Assembly: GCA_024225875.1 (NCBI GenBank) | Contig: JAAEMD010000330.1 | Span: forward strand, 1-7,728 | From: a bacterium | GTDB lineage: Bacteria; Margulisbacteria; Marinamargulisbacteria; JAAEMD01 | DNA: 7,728 bases | Direction of reading: 5' to 3' | Shown: positions 5,293 through 7,728 of the stretch, piece after piece | How the letters are laid out: each line of letters begins with the position of its first letter | Numbering within the stretch: the first letter of the stretch is position 1 | The notes under the pieces: model-generated | Seen by the model: the letters and a program-made list of their open reading frames with translations, nothing else | Told to the model about the DNA's origin: nothing | Database searches by the model: none | Made by a program: the position numbers and the translations under genes

Positions 5293-7380
5293 ATGGAAAA
5301 GAAACTTGTTATAGTGGAATCACCAGCTAAAGCTAAAACTATCTCGAAATATCTTGGAAAAGATTTTAATATATGTGCATCCTACGGACATATACGTGAT
5401 CTTCCTACATATACTCTGGGTGTAAATCTGAAAGACAACTTTGCGCCTACTTATAAGATACTCAAAGATAAAACAAAATTATTAAAAGAACTTAATAAAT
5501 TATCAAACAAAGTCGATAGTGTACTAATAGCAACTGACCCTGACAGAGAAGGGGAAGCTATTGCCTGGCACATACAGGAGTCTCTGGATATAGACTCTAC
5601 TAAAGTTAAACGTATAGTTTTTTATGAGATCACCAAAAAAGCCGTACAGAAAGCTATTACAGAGCCGCGTGAAATAAATATGCGGCTGGTTGATGCCCAG
5701 CAGGCAAGAAGAGTACTTGACAGGTTAATTGGTTATAAATTAAGCCCTATTATATCTAAAAAAATCAGAAAAGGGCTTAGCGCTGGAAGAGTTCAGTCCG
5801 TAGCCGTAAAAATAATTTGCGAACGAGAAAAAGAAATTACTGCCTTTGAACCAAAAGAGTACTGGATAGTAGAAGCTGAATTAAATATCTCTGGAAGTAA
5901 ATCATCCATAAATTCAAAACTATTTGCCGTTGATAATGAAAATAATAAACTTGAAATAGAAAGTGAAAAACAGGCCACAGAAATAGTTACCAGGCTTCAA
6001 AAAGCAGATTATCAAATACTAAATATCAAAAAAAGCAACGTTAAAAAAACTCCCGCCCCTCCATTTATAACATCTACATTACAACAGGATGCTTCAAGAA
6101 AATTTTTCTGGAGCACAAAAAAAACAATGTTAATAGCTCAGCAGCTGTATGAAGGTGTCGAAATAAATGGAGAAGCAACAGGTTTAATAACTTATATGCG
6201 TACAGATTCTTTCAGAGTATCTAATGACGCTCAAAAAACAGCAAAACAGCTTATAGAAAGTAAATTTGGAAAAATGTACACCCCTGAAAAACAACACACT
6301 TTCAAACAAAAAAAAATGGCCCAGGATGCACACGAAGCAATTAGACCAACTTATATTGAATTACTACCAGAAAAAGTAAGTTCTCAAATAACAAACGATC
6401 AATTCAAGCTTTATAAACTGATATGGGATCGTTTTATCGCATCACAAATGAGGGCTGCTGAACTTGAAAATACGCAAATATTAATTAAAGCTGTACCTGA
6501 AAAAAAAGAAGAAATATATTTATTAAAAACAACAGGTTATATTGTTAAATTTGACGGATTCACAAAGCTGTATTCCGAAGGAAAAGACGAGCAGGAAAAA
6601 AAAGAAAAGGAAAGACATCTGCCAACAGTAGAAAAGGGGCAGGCGCTGGAAAAAGTTAATATAATATCTAACCAGAAATTTACTCAGCCACCACCAAGAT
6701 ACTCAGAGGCCTCATTAATACGTGAGATGGAAGAAAAGGGTATTGGACGTCCATCAACTTATGCTCCGACTCTTTCTACTATTCAAGACCGCGGCTACAT
6801 CAATAAAGAGAAAAGAACACTTTTTCCTTCCGAACTCGGTATGCTGGTAAACAATAAGCTGAATAAATTCTTTGATAAAATAATTGAAACTCAGTTTACC
6901 GCAAAAATGGAAACACATCTGGACGAAGTTATGGAAGGTAAACATAAGTGGCAAAGTCTAATATCTGAAATTTATGAACCTTTTTCAGATATGCTGGTAA
7001 AAGCTGACAAGGAAATGGAAAAAGTAAACACTGACAAACCAAGTGACGAAGTATGCGAAAAGTGTAGCAACCCTATGATAATAAAAACAGGCCGATACGG
7101 TGAGTTTTTAGCCTGCAGCAATTTCCCTGATTGTAAAAATATAAAATCAATTGTTATTGAACTGGATGTTAAATGTCCTGAATGTACTAATCCGCTCGTA
7201 GAAAAGAAGAGTCGAAAGGGAAAGGTTTTTTATGGTTGCTCAAACTACCCAAAATGTAAATTTGCTTTATGGGATAAACCTGTTGCTGAAAAATGCTCTA
7301 AATGTAACAACCCCTACCTGCTGATAAAAAAGAAAAAAAACAGTGGAGAAATAAAATATTGTGATAAATGTAAATCATAA
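5293..7380 (+). CDS. topA: DNA topoisomerase I (type IA)
   Basis: TopA relaxes negatively supercoiled DNA by cutting one strand through a 5'-phosphotyrosine link. The frame is open from a TTG at 5254, but that TTG is the promoter -35 box. The ATG at 5293 gives the family start KKLVIVESPAKAKT and a 695-residue protein. The Toprim domain shows Glu9 and TDPDREGEA (81-89, Asp82, Asp84, Glu86) for Mg2+. LVDAQQARRVLDRLIGY (132-148) and GLSAGRVQSVAV (161-172) are typical core motifs. The active site is LITYMRTDS with Tyr301 and Arg303, and AQDAHEAIRPT (343-353) and GIGRPSTYAPT (483-493) follow. Three C-terminal four-cysteine zinc fingers have ligands Cys588/591/608/614, 628/631/649/655 and 668/671/690/693. 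The last ends two residues before the stop. Size and finger number match the Bacillus-type enzyme rather than the longer E. coli one. It looks intact and functional. Confidence 0.97.
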   Translation: MEKKLVIVESPAKAKTISKYLGKDFNICASYGHIRDLPTYTLGVNLKDNFAPTYKILKDKTKLLKELNKLSNKVDSVLIATDPDREGEAIAWHIQESLDIDSTKVKRIVFYEITKKAVQKAITEPREINMRLVDAQQARRVLDRLIGYKLSPIISKKIRKGLSAGRVQSVAVKIICEREKEITAFEPKEYWIVEAELNISGSKSSINSKLFAVDNENNKLEIESEKQATEIVTRLQKADYQILNIKKSNVKKTPAPPFITSTLQQDASRKFFWSTKKTMLIAQQLYEGVEINGEATGLITYMRTDSFRVSNDAQKTAKQLIESKFGKMYTPEKQHTFKQKKMAQDAHEAIRPTYIELLPEKVSSQITNDQFKLYKLIWDRFIASQMRAAELENTQILIKAVPEKKEEIYLLKTTGYIVKFDGFTKLYSEGKDEQEKKEKERHLPTVEKGQALEKVNIISNQKFTQPPPRYSEASLIREMEEKGIGRPSTYAPTLSTIQDRGYINKEKRTLFPSELGMLVNNKLNKFFDKIIETQFTAKMETHLDEVMEGKHKWQSLISEIYEPFSDMLVKADKEMEKVNTDKPSDEVCEKCSNPMIIKTGRYGEFLACSNFPDCKNIKSIVIELDVKCPECTNPLVEKKSRKGKVFYGCSNYPKCKFALWDKPVAEKCSKCNNPYLLIKKKKNSGEIKYCDKCKS

Positions 7381-7409
7381 GATAAAAAGTTTCTTTCACC
7401 ATATTTTTA

Positions 7410-7439
7410 TTGAAAACTGGTCTGTAAAAGTGTTATCAA
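7410..7439 (+). promoter_or_regulatory. Possible promoter upstream of panC
   Basis: TTGAAA (7410-7415) and TATCAA (7434-7439) are 18 bases apart, and a TG at 7431-7432 gives an extended -10 pattern. The site is about 100 bases upstream of the panC start, which would leave a long AT-rich leader. It is a weak candidate, competing with the TATAA-type boxes at 7475-7504. Confidence 0.25.
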
Positions 7440-7474
7440 TTATTGTAACGTTAATATTATGGTATATGGCCCAT

Positions 7475-7504
7475 TATAAATTATAACTTTCTATAACTAT
7501 AAAT
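7475..7504 (+). repeat. Cluster of four TATAAMT heptamers before panC
   Basis: TATAAAT (7475-7481), TATAACT (7482-7488), TATAACT (7492-7498) and TATAAAT (7498-7504) lie almost end to end, 38 bases upstream of the panC GTG. Each resembles a -10 box, so the cluster may hold several overlapping promoter elements or simply an easily melted AT-rich stretch. No convincing -35 pairs with them. Confidence 0.4.
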
Positions 7505-7541
7505 AGTTTAGTATTGCTTCATACAGGAACAAGGAATAACT

Positions 7542-7728
7542 GTGCTTATATTATCAAAAATCAATGACCTGACAAGAGCAGCAAGAGGATTTAAACAGGA
7601 TGGTAAGGTGACAGGCTTTGTACCAACTATGGGAGCACTTCACCAGGGACATCTATCACTCATAAAAGAATCTCTGCAAAAAACAGATATTACTGTTGTA
7701 AGCATATTTATAAACCCGACACAGTTCA
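7542..7728 (+). CDS. panC: Pantothenate synthetase, N-terminal part (cut by window end)
   Basis: PanC joins pantoate and beta-alanine using ATP to make pantothenate (vitamin B5), the precursor of coenzyme A, in the cytoplasm. Only 62 complete codons are in the window. The GTG start at 7542 follows AAGGA (7531-7535) with 6-base spacing. The visible residues carry the family hallmarks: GFVPTMGALHQGHLSLI (25-41), with Met30 and the ATP-binding HxGH at His34-His37, and SIFINPTQF (54-62), which binds pantoate. No frameshift is seen. The gene follows topA by 161 bases and probably has its own promoter. A panB or panD partner may lie beyond the window. Confidence 0.95.
   Translation, partial: MLILSKINDLTRAARGFKQDGKVTGFVPTMGALHQGHLSLIKESLQKTDITVVSIFINPTQF

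Noticed and set aside
1..7728. CRISPR array, tRNA, rRNA or complete insertion sequence
   Set aside because: No regularly spaced repeats, cloverleaf, rRNA segment or transposase gene was seen on either strand.

Overview
The window is AT-rich bacterial chromosome. It holds six genes: a small coiled-coil protein, a three-gene same-strand cluster, a eukaryotic-type protein kinase on the opposite strand, DNA topoisomerase I (topA), and the start of pantothenate synthetase (panC). The taxon cannot be fixed from the sequence. The lipobox on the first cluster gene and standard Shine-Dalgarno sites are generic. TopA is the short form of about 695 residues with three C-terminal four-cysteine fingers, rather than the longer E. 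coli type. A low-GC bacterium, possibly host-associated, fits, but the host-associated part rests mainly on the kinase.

Layout. Positions 76-504 encode a 142-residue, largely coiled-coil protein of unknown role with three near-perfect heptads. After a 171-base gap with a possible promoter, positions 676-3317 form a probable operon. Its genes are a hydratase of the fumarylacetoacetase/MhpD fold carrying a lipoprotein signal peptide, a Cupin_5 (DUF985) protein starting 4 bases after the hydratase stop, and a divergent concentrative nucleoside transporter (CNT). The operon runs head-on into the kinase gene (5049-3376, minus strand). That 557-residue protein keeps every catalytic residue of a protein kinase but has an unusual Cys-rich N-terminal tip, an Asn/Lys-rich linker and a long activation-segment region.

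The 243-base divergent spacer between the kinase and topA is the densest regulatory stretch. It contains a 13-base-arm dyad just upstream of the kinase ribosome binding site, a GC-rich hairpin resembling IS200/IS605-type ends, a 12-base palindrome, and a TTGACA/CATAAT promoter ending only 9 bases before the topA ATG. The last of these predicts a leaderless or nearly leaderless topA mRNA. A weaker hairpin of similar style lies at the other end of the kinase gene, so the kinase may sit in an inserted segment.

Functionally, topA (supercoil relaxation) and panC (vitamin B5/CoA synthesis) are housekeeping. The kinase and the lipoprotein hydratase-cupin-transporter cluster are the accessory parts. 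No complete new system is evident. The best leads are the surface-anchored hydratase-like protein linked to an atypical CNT transporter, and the flanked kinase gene.
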